Counted from the first letter of the stretch, positions 10,426-19,197 are shown. The stretch: DNA of 64,000 nt from Lederbergia citrea (GCF_018343525.1 NZ_JAGYPH010000002.1:372001-436000), one strand, 5' to 3'. Numbers and translations are program-made. The notes: generated from the sequence alone by a model not told the origin.

Positions 10426-10875
10426 TTGGATCAATTCATGAAAAGAGCAGTGGAATTGGCATTAAATAATGTGGATGAGGGCGGACAGCCGTTTGGCGCC
10501 GTTCTTGTTAAAAATAATGAGATCATTGCTGAAGGAGTGAATGAGCTCCATCGAAAGTATGATGTGAGTGGTCACGCTGAACTGATTGCCATTCGGAAAG
10601 TACAGGAAGAATTTCAGACGCTTGATTTGAGCGGGTATACAATGTATGCAAGCGGTGAACCTTGCCCGATGTGCATGGCAGCAATCTATTTTTCTGGTAT
10701 TGAAAAAGTGTATTATTGCGGTTCCGTAGAAGATGCTAAAGAAGCAGGATTAGGGAAATCTTCCGTAATATATAAAGAATTAGCCTTGCCACGGAAAGAA
10801 CGTTCAGTTGAAATGATTCATATGCCTCTTGGAGAGGGAATGCAAAATCCGATGATTAAGTGGAATGAAAAATAA
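10426..10875 (+). CDS. Nucleoside/guanine deaminase-like zinc enzyme (CDA superfamily)
   Basis: 149 residues of the cytidine-deaminase-like fold. The zinc and catalytic motifs are GHAELIAIRK (HAE near residue 50) and GEPCPMCMAAIYFSG (PCxxC near residue 81). Length and the tail resemble guanine deaminase GuaD and related nucleoside deaminases rather than tRNA adenosine deaminase TadA. The likely reaction is hydrolytic deamination of a purine base or nucleoside. Translation starts at a TTG at 10426, six bases after GGGAGGGG. It forms an operon with the PurC-like gene upstream. Confidence 0.85.
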   Translation: MDQFMKRAVELALNNVDEGGQPFGAVLVKNNEIIAEGVNELHRKYDVSGHAELIAIRKVQEEFQTLDLSGYTMYASGEPCPMCMAAIYFSGIEKVYYCGSVEDAKEAGLGKSSVIYKELALPRKERSVEMIHMPLGEGMQNPMIKWNEK

Positions 10876-10878
10876 ATG

Positions 10879-10918
10879 AGGAACAGTGGAGGCCTGAAAT
10901 TAGGTCTCTACTGTTCCT
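10879..10918. terminator. Bidirectional terminator after the deaminase gene
   Basis: AGGAACAGT (10879-10887) pairs with ACTGTTCCT (10910-10918). An inner AGGCCT/AGGTCT stem extends the hairpin, and a T-rich run follows. It lies between convergent genes. Confidence 0.75.
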
Positions 10919-10924
10919 ATTCTT

Positions 10925-12016
10925 TTAATTAAAGTAATCTATAAGTCCTTGAGTGATAGATTCAGCAACTTGATGCTGATAGTTTAGTGACTGTATTTCA
11001 GCCATATCATATGGATTCGTAATGAAGCCAAGTTCAATCAATACAGATAACGGATCATTGTTTCGAAGAACATAAAAGTCTCCGTGCTGTGCTCCGGTAT
11101 TTTGCAAAGAAGTTTGTTGGGCTAGTTGATTTTGAATCGCCAGCGATAATTCTTTATCGGAGTTGTGGTAATAAAAGGTTGCCATCCCTTTAGCTCCTGG
11201 ATTTGCATGTGCATTATAATGGATGCTCAGAAAAACACTTGAGGGAAAAGAGCGACTTATATGAACACGCTCTTGTAAATTTAAATGGCGGTCTCCAGCT
11301 CTCGTCATGATGACTTCTGCACCAGCTTGTTTTAACTTAGTAGCAACTATTTGTGCTGTACGCATCGTAAGATCCTTTTCAAATATACCTCCAATGCCTA
11401 TCGCTCCAGGATCATATCCGCCATGGCCTGCATCAAGAACAACAGTACGTCCGGCAAGTGTTCCATTTTTATGGGCAGCGGTAGGTGGACTCTTTTTTTG
11501 AATCGGCACAGTCGATGTAGTCGATGCCGTCGCTGATGAAACGAGCCAATCTGCAATCCAAGCAGTTTCTCCATTATGTGTCCGGACTTGCAGCCAATCA
11601 TTCACTCTATCAATCAATTGAAAGCGATTACCGTATGTAGTATAGCCGATAATAGAATGTTCTGTTCCTGGGCCGCTGCGTAAACGAACACCGTTCGCGG
11701 CTACTGTAACCGCGGAGTCGGAAATTTCCGTCCCGCCAGCAGCGGATTGTTGAGTAAGAAAATATGAAGCAATCCATCCAGTTTGACCGTTGTATTGTAC
11801 CTTTGCCCAATCATACTTAATCTCCAAAACATTTACGGTTGCTCCATTTGGTAAAGAGCCGATAACTTGTGCATCTAATGACGGTTCCGTTCTTACATTT
11901 AATGAACTAGTCCCAACATTGTAGGTCTCTCTAGCATATACTCCTTGTGATGAAAACGAGCTCAGTACTAAAACAAGGATCAATAAAAAAGCTGTAATCC
12001 ATAATTTTTGCTTCAT
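10925..12016 (-). CDS. Secreted N-acetylmuramoyl-L-alanine amidase with two SH3b domains
   Basis: 363 residues. A signal peptide (KQKLWITAFLLILVLVLSSFSSQGVYA) is followed by two bacterial SH3 domains, each with SLNVRTEPS or GVRLRSGPG and a GWIA(S/D) ending. A zinc amidase_3 domain comes last, with LDAGHGGYDPGA, a glutamate in the following helix, SIHYNAHANP and LIELGFITNP. It cleaves the MurNAc-L-Ala bond in the wall, as LytC/CwlD-type enzymes do; the SH3 domains bind peptidoglycan. The start at 12016 is chosen for its AAGGAGG; the frame is open further upstream but only into a repeat. That repeat lies 54 bp before the start, so the promoter region may be partly displaced. Confidence 0.92.
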   Translation of the reverse strand: MKQKLWITAFLLILVLVLSSFSSQGVYARETYNVGTSSLNVRTEPSLDAQVIGSLPNGATVNVLEIKYDWAKVQYNGQTGWIASYFLTQQSAAGGTEISDSAVTVAANGVRLRSGPGTEHSIIGYTTYGNRFQLIDRVNDWLQVRTHNGETAWIADWLVSSATASTTSTVPIQKKSPPTAAHKNGTLAGRTVVLDAGHGGYDPGAIGIGGIFEKDLTMRTAQIVATKLKQAGAEVIMTRAGDRHLNLQERVHISRSFPSSVFLSIHYNAHANPGAKGMATFYYHNSDKELSLAIQNQLAQQTSLQNTGAQHGDFYVLRNNDPLSVLIELGFITNPYDMAEIQSLNYQHQVAESITQGLIDYFN

Positions 12017-12069
12017 GCCATCCTCCTTATATTTTAATAGACCCTCGGCATTCAACGTATTCTGCCAAC

Positions 12070-12198
12070 GTTGATTTCCGTTCCAGGCGGACGCGTTCCG
12101 GGGGGCGTGCGGTGAGCCTCCTCAGTCGCTTCGCGACTTGCGGGGTCTCACCTGTCACGCTGATCCCCCAGGAGTCGCCGCCTTCCACTACAATCAAC
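12070..12198 (-). repeat. GC-rich structured intergenic repeat, copy A
   Basis: A 129-bp element in inverse orientation to copies B and C. It is bounded by terminal inverted 7-mers GTTGATT and AATCAAC and is much richer in GC than its surroundings. Read on the minus strand, it has the blocks GACTCCTG, GGTGAGACCCCGCA, GAGGAGGCTCACCG and CGGAAATCAAC in the same order as copy B at 12592-12717. It directly abuts the transposase remnant. Confidence 0.8.
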
Positions 12199-12533
12199 TG
12201 GGATATTCTTTTGCTCATGGTAGAGCGACTGTTCATACCTTACTCGGAAGAACATTTCATACGTTTAGGAAGGAGAATCTGCGATTGTTTACCAGAACTC
12301 CTAGAACGTCTGAAAAGTGGCCGCTCATATACAACCGCCGTACATCCGTAGAACGATCAAACAAAAGGGGAAAAAATGGATTTCCACTTGGAGTCTGGTA
12401 GGCATCGTTCCACAAAAATATGGTACGTAAGGACATATGCATCATGATGTGCCAACACATTGACGCTTGGTATGCTTATCAAAAAGATAAACTATCGATC
12501 CTTAACGGTCATATTCTCCCTTCAATGGATTAA
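12199..12533 (+). pseudogene. Decayed DDE transposase remnant (C-terminal part)
   Basis: Translated pieces in successive frames read like one transposase C-terminus. GRTFHTFRKENLRLF, YNRRTSVERSNKRGK (the YkRRTsvER hallmark), then after a frame change DFHLESGRHRSTKIWYVRTYA, and after another MMCQHIDAWYAYQKDKL ending at TAA 12531-12533. The first change is near 12377 and the second near 12443. The N-terminal two-thirds with the first catalytic aspartates are missing. It resembles IS4/IS1182-type DDE transposases. No terminal inverted repeats or intact open frame remain, so it is inactive. Confidence 0.7.
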
Positions 12534-12591
12534 TTTTTTAAAAGGCACTTTTCTAAGGGAATAGTTGTCTTTAAAACATAATCTGTTGAAA

Positions 12592-12717
12592 GTTGATTGG
12601 AGCGAAAGTGCGAGACTCCTGCGGGATCAGCGGGACTGGTGAGACCCCACAGGCGTTTACGCCGAGGAGGCTCACCGCCCGCCCCGCGGAAAGCGAGCAA
12701 CTGTAGCGGAAATCAAC
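12592..12717 (+). repeat. GC-rich structured intergenic repeat, copy B
   Basis: A 126-bp element from GTTGATT (12592-12598) to AATCAAC (12711-12717). Four internal arms interleave: CCTGCGGG (12618-12625) with CCCACAGG (12646-12653), and GGTGAG (12638-12643) with CTCACC (12671-12676). That is a pseudoknot-like order. It faces copy A across the transposase remnant. The 240 bp that follow contain no gene I can support. Confidence 0.8.
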
Positions 12718-12948
12718 CACGCACTACCTTGGTAAAGCAACAATGTTGTTTTCATAAAAGCCTTTTTAAAAAATAAATATGTTAGCCAAATAGGTTTTCG
12801 GAGACTCGGCAGATTATCGCCTAGAAAGTCCGAGAATCTATCCCCTATATTATCTTGTAATTTCATCATTACACTAGTCGACCAAACTACCAAATGAGAA
12901 AAAGATTCTTTTGTAATGATAATATGGGAATTATTGGTGGGTTTTTTC

Positions 12949-12984
12949 AAAAAAAAGCCATCCCATTAAAATGAGACGGCTTTT
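12949..12984 (-). terminator. Terminator of the MFS gene
   Basis: On the minus strand, AAAAGCC pairs with GGCTTTT around an imperfect TCTCATT/AATGGGA stem, followed by a run of eight Ts. Confidence 0.75.
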
Positions 12985-12990
12985 AATATC

Positions 12991-14178
12991 TTAACTAGCT
13001 AATTTTTTATTTTGTTTTAATGATAAAACAAGCATGAGCGGTATAATCGATAATGCTGCTGAGATAAAGGGAGTGTATAAGAGCCCGCCATTATGGATGA
13101 TGATGCCACCAATCATTGCCCCTAGTCCGATGCCAATATTAAGTGCTGACATGTTTAAGCTCAAAACTAGTTCGGATGCTTTAGGATTAATATTAATAAG
13201 CGCATATTGAATAGGTGGGTTTGTTGACCATTGAGCGAAATTCCAAATGAATACGACTAGTGTAAATAAGAAAATGAATGGAAGAGCAGCACGAAGGAGC
13301 AACATGGACACGAGAAATAATAGGCAAGAAATCATTAACGCCTTTTTTGCACCGATTAAATCTGTCAAGCCTCCACCTGCGCTTGTACCAAGTGTTCCGG
13401 CGATACCTGCAAGCAGCAACATAAAGCTTACCGTGGAAAGTGAATATCCGGCTCCTGTCATAAATGGACTAATATAGGAGTAAACAATATAATTAGCTGC
13501 TAATATAACTGTTGTGATCGTTAAAAGAGAATGGATTTCTCGATTTTTAAAGACTGTTTTGAATGGAGCTTTTTCATCCGTTTCCGAGCCATTTGTTTTT
13601 GGCAGGAACAATATAATTAATATGAAGCAAACTACCGACAATAAGGTGATCAACCAGAAAGTAAATCGCCAGCCTAGTGCCATGCCGATAAATGTCCCAA
13701 ATGGCACGCCAAACACATTTGCTGCACTAAATCCCATATAAACCAATCCCAATATTCTTCCTTGTTTGGTCGGGTGTGCTAGCTTTGCAGCCGTTGATAA
13801 AACAACGACGATAAATAGAGCGGCAGAAAAAGCTGTGACTACTCGAACCACCGCAAGCATTGTATAAGTTTGACTTATAGCCGAAATCATATTGCCGATA
13901 ATGAAAATGGATAATGAGGCTAGTAAAACCTTTTTCCGTTCTAACTTGGCCGTTTTAATGGATAAAATCGGTGCCCCGATTGCAAATGCAAAAGCATAAA
14001 TGGTAATGAGCTGGCCAGATAATGATTCACTCACATCTAAATCAGCAGCGATGAGCTCAAGTATTCCGGTAATAATCAATTCAACGGTTCCAACGACGAA
14101 TGTGCTCATGATGAAAATAAATAATAACCGTTTTTGCATCGTGATCAAACTTCTTTCTTTTGAATTTTTCACATCCAT
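12991..14178 (-). CDS. MFS transporter, DHA1 drug/arabinose efflux type
   Basis: About 395 residues with 12 hydrophobic segments. The protein has the AraJ/YdhP-like opening STFVVGTVELIITGILELIAADL, a motif-A-like loop after helix 2 (KTAKLERKKVL), and GRILGLVYMGFSAANVFGVPFGTFIG at helix 5 (motif C region). The family exports drugs or sugars by proton antiport; no substrate can be assigned. The frame begins upstream at a TTG, but the ATG at 14178 (MDVKNSKE) is the more likely start. It is monocistronic with its own terminator. Confidence 0.85.
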   Translation of the reverse strand: MDVKNSKERSLITMQKRLLFIFIMSTFVVGTVELIITGILELIAADLDVSESLSGQLITIYAFAFAIGAPILSIKTAKLERKKVLLASLSIFIIGNMISAISQTYTMLAVVRVVTAFSAALFIVVVLSTAAKLAHPTKQGRILGLVYMGFSAANVFGVPFGTFIGMALGWRFTFWLITLLSVVCFILIILFLPKTNGSETDEKAPFKTVFKNREIHSLLTITTVILAANYIVYSYISPFMTGAGYSLSTVSFMLLLAGIAGTLGTSAGGGLTDLIGAKKALMISCLLFLVSMLLLRAALPFIFLFTLVVFIWNFAQWSTNPPIQYALININPKASELVLSLNMSALNIGIGLGAMIGGIIIHNGGLLYTPFISAALSIIPLMLVLSLKQNKKLAS

Positions 14179-14327
14179 GATCTTATCTTTTTCAATAAAT
14201 AAAAGCAAATATGCCGTAGAGTGAACTTTTTTTGTTAAAATAAGGGATAAGAAACTTATTAGTCATATAAAACGTCTATATTGAAGCACATACTTTAATC
14301 GGATACCGATAAAGAAAGGGACCTGAC

Positions 14328-15365
14328 ATGAACTCTTCTTCTTTTATGGAAAAGAAAAGAAAATTACTCATTGGATTTTGTATATTCTTCATCATCACAC
14401 TTTTCATTCCGACCCCATACTACCTTTTTCGTCCCGGCTCAGTAGAAGAGTTGGAATCAAAAGTAACAGTAGAAGGCGGCGAAAAAAATGCCGCAGGACA
14501 TTTATATTTAACCACCGTCCTTTCAATCAGAGCAAGCAACATCTACTATTTGACATATGGCATGTTTGCCAAACATACCGATTTGCGGAAAGTAGAGGAA
14601 GTTAGGGGTGACTTGAGTGATGAAGAGTACGGTCGCCTCCTTGAACATATGATGAGCTCTTCGCAACACTATGCCCTTGCAGCTGGTCTTCGCGCTGCTG
14701 GGGAGGAAGTGAAGGTTCAGCCAAACGGTATATTTGTTAGTAGCATACTCGGCACTTCCCATGCAAAAGGAAAGCTTGAAATTGGTGATATTATTCTCCA
14801 GGTCGATGATCAGCCTGTTGAAAAAGCAGCAGACTTTCTTAATTACCTTGCTCATAAAAAAGCTGGTGATACGGTCAAAATCAACTTTAATCGTGATGGG
14901 GATATAAAAACGAAGGATATACAATTGATTCCTCTTCAAAATGGGGCCAATAAGGCGGGAATTGGCATTGTGCCTGAAGATCAATTTAAACTTGAGACAA
15001 CTCGGAATGTAAAGATTAACGCCGCCGATATTGGCGGACCGTCCGCAGGATTGATGTTTTCACTAGAGATTTACAACCAATCGACCCCGGGAGATATAAC
15101 AAAAGGATATGAAATTGCAGGGACTGGGACGATTAATATGGATGGAAATGTAGGGCAAATTGGCGGCATTCGTGAAAAAATTGCAGCCGTAAATAAAGCT
15201 GGCGTCGATATATTCTTTTGCCCGGCCGATGTAACGCCTGCTGATACAAATGAAAAAGATGTCATGGATGAGGCGCAAAAAGAAGGTTATAACGTAACCA
15301 TTGTGCCAGTGAAAACATTGCAAGAAGCGATAGATTATTTAGAAAAGCTGCCTCCAAAAAAGTAA
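14328..15365 (+). CDS. ylbL: YlbL/SepM-like membrane-anchored PDZ-Lon protease
   Basis: 345 residues. One N-terminal membrane anchor (about residues 13-32) is followed by an extracellular region with a PDZ domain (about 130-210; KGKLEIGDIILQVDDQPV). The C-terminal Lon-type S16 protease domain has its Ser/Lys dyad in GGPSAGLMF (serine near 238) and GGIREKIAAV (lysine near 282). This is the domain order and length of B. subtilis YlbL, which degrades the division inhibitor YneA, and of streptococcal SepM. In B. subtilis it is elsewhere on the chromosome; here a YpuA-like gene follows at 26 bp, probably cotranscribed. SD AAAGGGA supports the ATG. Confidence 0.92.
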   Translation: MNSSSFMEKKRKLLIGFCIFFIITLFIPTPYYLFRPGSVEELESKVTVEGGEKNAAGHLYLTTVLSIRASNIYYLTYGMFAKHTDLRKVEEVRGDLSDEEYGRLLEHMMSSSQHYALAAGLRAAGEEVKVQPNGIFVSSILGTSHAKGKLEIGDIILQVDDQPVEKAADFLNYLAHKKAGDTVKINFNRDGDIKTKDIQLIPLQNGANKAGIGIVPEDQFKLETTRNVKINAADIGGPSAGLMFSLEIYNQSTPGDITKGYEIAGTGTINMDGNVGQIGGIREKIAAVNKAGVDIFFCPADVTPADTNEKDVMDEAQKEGYNVTIVPVKTLQEAIDYLEKLPPKK

Positions 15366-15391
15366 AATTGCAGCATGAGGGGAGAAACTCG

Positions 15392-16297
15392 ATGAAAAAC
15401 ATTAGCAAGCTTTTATTACTCTGTCTAGTAAGTTTTGGACTTGTAATAACCGGAATTGGAAAAGCATTCGCTGAAGATAAAGATGATAGCATTAATGAAA
15501 AATTAGGTTTACCTGTTGTGGTGTATGGGGAAACATTAACAGATGCACAAAAGGATGAAGTTAGGAAGTATCTTAATATTAAAGATCCAACGATGGTTGA
15601 GGAGATTACTGTTTCAGCTCAAGATCTCGCGCGTTTAATTGGAGGGAATCCGAATTCACGGATGTTTTCCTCGGCAAAAATCACCTTAAAGGAAAAAGGG
15701 CACGGTCTCGTAGTGACGAGAGTAACCCCTGACAATATTACGGAAGTAACAGAAGAAATGTATGCGAATGCCATGCTCACCGCAGGAATAGAAAACGCAA
15801 ATGTAGAAGTAGCATCTCCAGTGAAGGTGAGCGGACATTCAGCGCTTCTCGGCATTTACAAAGCGTATGAAAGCCGTGGAAAGACATTGGACAAGGGTCG
15901 GATGGAAGTGGCCAATGAGGAACTCGATTTGGCAACAGATCTTGCCGACAAAAAAGGATTGGATGAACAAAAAGTTGGAGAACTTTTAACAGAAATTAAA
16001 AAGTCAATCGCGGAACAAAACCCTGCCACAAGGGAAGATGTAGAGAAGATTGTGGAGGAACAGCTTAATAAAATGAAAATCGAGCTTAGCCCTGAAGACA
16101 GGCAGCTTCTAATCGATTTATTTGAAAAAATGCGATCACTTGATATCAACTTTGGGAACGTTAAAAAGCAGCTAGAAGATCTTTCAAAAGATATTGGAAA
16201 GAAAATGGAAAAAGTGATTGGTGACGAAGGCTTTTGGGATAGTGTCAGCAATTTTTTCAAAAAACTTATTGATGCGATAGCGAATTTATTTAAGTAA
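15392..16297 (+). CDS. ypuA: Secreted DUF1002 protein, YpuA-like
   Basis: 301 residues with an N-terminal signal peptide (KNISKLLLLCLVSFGLVITGIGKAFA). The DUF1002 domain covers about residues 35-230 and contains the block VTPDNITEVTEEMYANAMLTAGIENANV and GHSALLGIYKAYE. The C-terminus (about 230-301) is a helical segment that may be membrane-active. B. subtilis YpuA belongs to the cell-envelope stress regulon; its function is unknown. The ATG at 15392 has GAGGGGAG upstream. It probably forms an operon with ylbL. Confidence 0.85.
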   Translation: MKNISKLLLLCLVSFGLVITGIGKAFAEDKDDSINEKLGLPVVVYGETLTDAQKDEVRKYLNIKDPTMVEEITVSAQDLARLIGGNPNSRMFSSAKITLKEKGHGLVVTRVTPDNITEVTEEMYANAMLTAGIENANVEVASPVKVSGHSALLGIYKAYESRGKTLDKGRMEVANEELDLATDLADKKGLDEQKVGELLTEIKKSIAEQNPATREDVEKIVEEQLNKMKIELSPEDRQLLIDLFEKMRSLDINFGNVKKQLEDLSKDIGKKMEKVIGDEGFWDSVSNFFKKLIDAIANLFK

Positions 16298-16322
16298 TGA
16301 TAACTCAAGACCCAATAAGAGC

Positions 16323-16378
16323 CATGCTTTCTACTCGTCCCATAGATATATATGGAAGAGAAGAGGTCTTGGCTCTTT
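16323..16378 (+). terminator. Probable terminator after ypuA
   Basis: AGAGCCA pairs with TGGCTCT near 16372 around a long imperfect arm, followed by a short T run. A second possible pairing is AAGACC with GGTCTT. The hairpin is weak. Confidence 0.4.
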
Positions 16379-16561
16379 GCTTTGAATTAAAGTTAAATAT
16401 CGTCTAAAAATATATGAACATTTTAAACGATTTTGGAATAAATAATAAAATAAAGTTTAAATGTTGCCCTTGTCAAACTTACTTGGTGGAGGTAAAATAA
16501 AAGAAAATAAAAATTAAATTAAAAATAAAAGAGAAGAATATAGAGTAAAGGAGTGAACACA

Positions 16562-17308
16562 GTGGCTAATGCAGTGAAGGTGAAAAATTTACAAGTTTCC
16601 TATTATGGACAGGAAGCAGTTCAAAACGTCAGCTTCGAGATTGAGACAGGTAAACTCGTGGGAATTATTGGTCCTAATGGTGCGGGGAAATCCACCTTGT
16701 TGAAAGCTTTGTTAGGGTTGATTCCTATAGACAAAGGCCAAGTCAATATACTTGGAAAAGAAATTCAAGATATTCGTAAAAAAATTGCTTATGTACCACA
16801 GAGGAATAATATTGATTGGGATTTTCCGATATCTGTTCTTGAAACTGTTTTACTTGGTACGTATCCGAATATGGGTGTATTCCGAAAACCGAAGAGAATG
16901 GAAAAAGAACTTAGTTATGAATGCTTAAAAAAAGTAGGAATGGAGTCATTCAAGGACCGTCAGATCGGCGAGCTGTCAGGCGGGCAGCAACAAAGGGTTT
17001 TCTTAGCTAGAGCTATGGCGCAACAAACGGATATTCTTTTCCTTGATGAACCTTTCGTTGGTATTGATGTTTCGAGCGAAGAAACAATCATCCAAATATT
17101 AAAAGAGCTTCGTAATGAGGGGAAAACCGTCTTGCTTGTGCACCACGATTTGAGCAAATCCAATGAATACTTTGATGAATTAATCCTCTTAAATAAAGAA
17201 TTAATCCGCTGCGGCCCTGTCAGCGAAGTGTTAAAGCCTGGCGTCATTGCAAAGGCATACGGTGGGCATTTGTCATTCTTGAGAGAAATGGTGGTGGTTT
17301 CACCGTGA
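16562..17308 (+). CDS. Metal (Mn/Zn) ABC transporter ATP-binding protein
   Basis: 248 residues with the full ABC ATPase set: Walker A GPNGAGKST, Q-loop YVPQRNN, signature LSGGQQQR, Walker B ILFLDEPF and H-loop HHD. The sequence is of the MntB/PsaB/ZnuC subfamily. It powers uptake by the permease and lipoprotein genes that follow. The chosen GTG at 16562 lies eight bases after AAAGGAG; an earlier in-frame GTG at 16553 overlaps that ribosome binding site. Its stop overlaps the permease start. An AAGTTT/AAACTT dyad at 16453-16480 upstream could be an operator, but I recognise no clear MntR or Zur box. Confidence 0.92.
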   Translation: MANAVKVKNLQVSYYGQEAVQNVSFEIETGKLVGIIGPNGAGKSTLLKALLGLIPIDKGQVNILGKEIQDIRKKIAYVPQRNNIDWDFPISVLETVLLGTYPNMGVFRKPKRMEKELSYECLKKVGMESFKDRQIGELSGGQQQRVFLARAMAQQTDILFLDEPFVGIDVSSEETIIQILKELRNEGKTVLLVHHDLSKSNEYFDELILLNKELIRCGPVSEVLKPGVIAKAYGGHLSFLREMVVVSP

Positions 17309-18165
17309 CATTCATCGAAGCAGTGATGCAATATGGATTTTTACAAAAAGCGCTTATCACCTCAGTAATGGTTGGAATCATTTGTGGTGTCATTGGGTGT
17401 TTTATTATATTAAGAGGAATGGCATTAATGGGTGATGCTATTTCTCACGCCGTTTTGCCAGGAGTGGCTATTTCTTATGCACTTGGAATTAATTTTTTCA
17501 TCGGTGCCGTAATCACAGGAGTCCTGACGGCCATTGGAATTGGCTATATTAGCCAAAACAGCCGAATTAAAAACGATACTTCTATAGGGATTGTGTTTAC
17601 AGCCGCTTTTGCACTGGGAATTATCTTAATTACTCTGTTGAAAAGCAGCACCGATTTGTATCACATCTTATTTGGCAACGTACTCGCGGTTAGGCCGTCA
17701 GATATGTGGATGACATTGGCGATTGGAATCATCGTGTTGGCTGGGGTGTATTTCTTTTACAAAGAACTCCTCATCAGTTCATTTGATCCAACGATGTCAC
17801 AGGCGTATGGCCTTCCAAATAAGCTCATTCATTATTTCTTAATGACGTTGCTCACGATGGTCACAGTTGCGTCCTTACAGACAGTTGGGATCATTCTTGT
17901 TGTTGCTATGTTGATTACGCCAGCTGCTACAGCCTACTTATTAACAGATCGCCTCTGGAAGATGATTTACCTTTCAGCTGGATTCGGTGCCGTGTCTTCT
18001 GTTTTTGGACTTTATGTTAGCTTTAAATATAATTTAGCCTCAGGCGCTACGATTGTCTTGACAGCAACATTGCTGTTTATTATTGCATTATTACTTTCGC
18101 CTAAACAAGGTGTAATTTGGCGTTATTTTAGGTCGCGATCTAAGCGGACGCCCATTGATGCATAG
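17305..18165 (+). CDS. Metal (Mn/Zn) ABC transporter permease
   Basis: 286 residues with eight or nine hydrophobic segments. It carries the family sequences LRGMALMGDAISHAVLPGVAISY and VGIILVVAMLITPAATAYLL of the ABC-3 (ZnuB/MntC/PsaC) permeases. A GTG start overlaps the upstream TGA (GTGA), giving translational coupling with the ATPase. Confidence 0.92.
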   Translation: MTFIEAVMQYGFLQKALITSVMVGIICGVIGCFIILRGMALMGDAISHAVLPGVAISYALGINFFIGAVITGVLTAIGIGYISQNSRIKNDTSIGIVFTAAFALGIILITLLKSSTDLYHILFGNVLAVRPSDMWMTLAIGIIVLAGVYFFYKELLISSFDPTMSQAYGLPNKLIHYFLMTLLTMVTVASLQTVGIILVVAMLITPAATAYLLTDRLWKMIYLSAGFGAVSSVFGLYVSFKYNLASGATIVLTATLLFIIALLLSPKQGVIWRYFRSRSKRTPIDA

Positions 18166-18200
18166 AAAGTAAAAAACAATGTTAGGAGATTGCTATTGCT

Positions 18201-19151
18201 ATGAGAAAATTAGGCTTTGCAGCGTTCATCGTGGCCCTATCGGTTTTGTTATTGTCAGCTTGTGGCAGTGCAAATAGTCCGCCACCAAAAGCAAAGGATG
18301 GAAAATTAAAGATTGTCACTACGTATTCTGTTATTTACGATATCGTAAAAAATGTTGGCGGAGATGCTGTGGAGGTAGAAAGTTTAGCTCCCATTGGATC
18401 CGACCCGCATCAATATGATCCATTGCCTGCAGATGTGCAAAAAACGACAGACGCAGATGTCGTATTTTATAATGGGTTAAATTTAGAAACAGGCGGCGCT
18501 TGGTTTGCAAACATGATTGAAACAGCGGGTAAAGGCGGAAAGGATGCTCCCGTTTTTAAAATAAGTGAGGGAGTCGAGCCGATGTATTTGAAGTCGGGTG
18601 GCCATGAGGGAGAGGAAGATCCACACGCCTGGCTAGCAGTTTCCAACGGCATCAAGTATGCGGAAAATGTAAAAGAAGCTTTAATTAAAGTCGACCCTGA
18701 CCGTAAAGTAATCTATGAAAAAAATGCTGCAGACTATATTGCGCAATTAGAAAAACTTCATGAAGATATTACAAAGAAAATGAATGAAATCCCGAAAGAA
18801 AAAAGATTGTTAGTATCGAGTGAAGGTGCCTTTAAATACTTTTCTGCTGCATATGGATTCGAAGCTCATTATATATGGGAAATCAATTCTCATAAAGAGG
18901 GAACACCGGAGCAATTAAAAGCAATCGTTGACTTTATCAGAGAACACGATATAAAAGCATTGTTTGTTGAAACAAGCGTTGATCCAAGAAGTATGGAAAC
19001 CGTCTCAAAAGAAACAGGAGTCCCGATCATCGGTAAAATCTTTACCGACTCCATCGGCAAACCAGGAACGGACGGCGACACATACATCAAAATGATCGAA
19101 TGGAACGCAAACATCATCCACAAAGGACTAACCGAAAACCAAAAACCATAA
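18201..19151 (+). CDS. Metal-binding lipoprotein of the PsaA/MntA type
   Basis: 316 residues. A lipoprotein signal with lipobox LSAC is followed by a cluster A-I metal-binding fold. The four expected ligands are visible: histidine in GSDPHQYDP, histidine in EEDPHAW, glutamate in SSEGAFKYF and aspartate in FTDSIG. The His-His-Glu-Asp set and the WEINSHKEGTPEQ stretch match PsaA/ScaA manganese proteins better than ZnuA, which has a histidine in place of the glutamate and a His-rich loop. Manganese is therefore the likely cargo. It is the third gene of the ATPase-permease-lipoprotein operon. Confidence 0.92.
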   Translation: MRKLGFAAFIVALSVLLLSACGSANSPPPKAKDGKLKIVTTYSVIYDIVKNVGGDAVEVESLAPIGSDPHQYDPLPADVQKTTDADVVFYNGLNLETGGAWFANMIETAGKGGKDAPVFKISEGVEPMYLKSGGHEGEEDPHAWLAVSNGIKYAENVKEALIKVDPDRKVIYEKNAADYIAQLEKLHEDITKKMNEIPKEKRLLVSSEGAFKYFSAAYGFEAHYIWEINSHKEGTPEQLKAIVDFIREHDIKALFVETSVDPRSMETVSKETGVPIIGKIFTDSIGKPGTDGDTYIKMIEWNANIIHKGLTENQKP

Positions 19152-19197
19152 AGAACACTCGACAAAATCCGGGGCGTGCCTGTCACTTGTCGAAAAT

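Noticed and set aside
12112..12401. Two overlapping open frames as new genes
   Set aside because: They start inside the GC-rich repeat and run into transposase-like sequence that changes frame twice; they are parts of a repeat and a pseudogene.
12672..12950. A 92-residue minus-strand protein
   Set aside because: It ends inside repeat copy B and has no recognisable family or ribosome binding site. It might be a second transposase scrap, but I cannot support it.
14523..14984. A 153-residue protein opposite ylbL
   Set aside because: It lies wholly antisense to a well-conserved protease gene and has low-complexity composition expected of a shadow frame.
15856..16308. A serine-rich 150-residue protein opposite ypuA
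   Set aside because: The serine and phenylalanine richness is the reverse complement of lysine/glutamate-rich coding sequence.
16453..16480. MntR or Zur operator for the metal ABC operon
   Set aside because: An AAGTTT/AAACTT dyad is present, but its spacing and core do not match either consensus as I know them.
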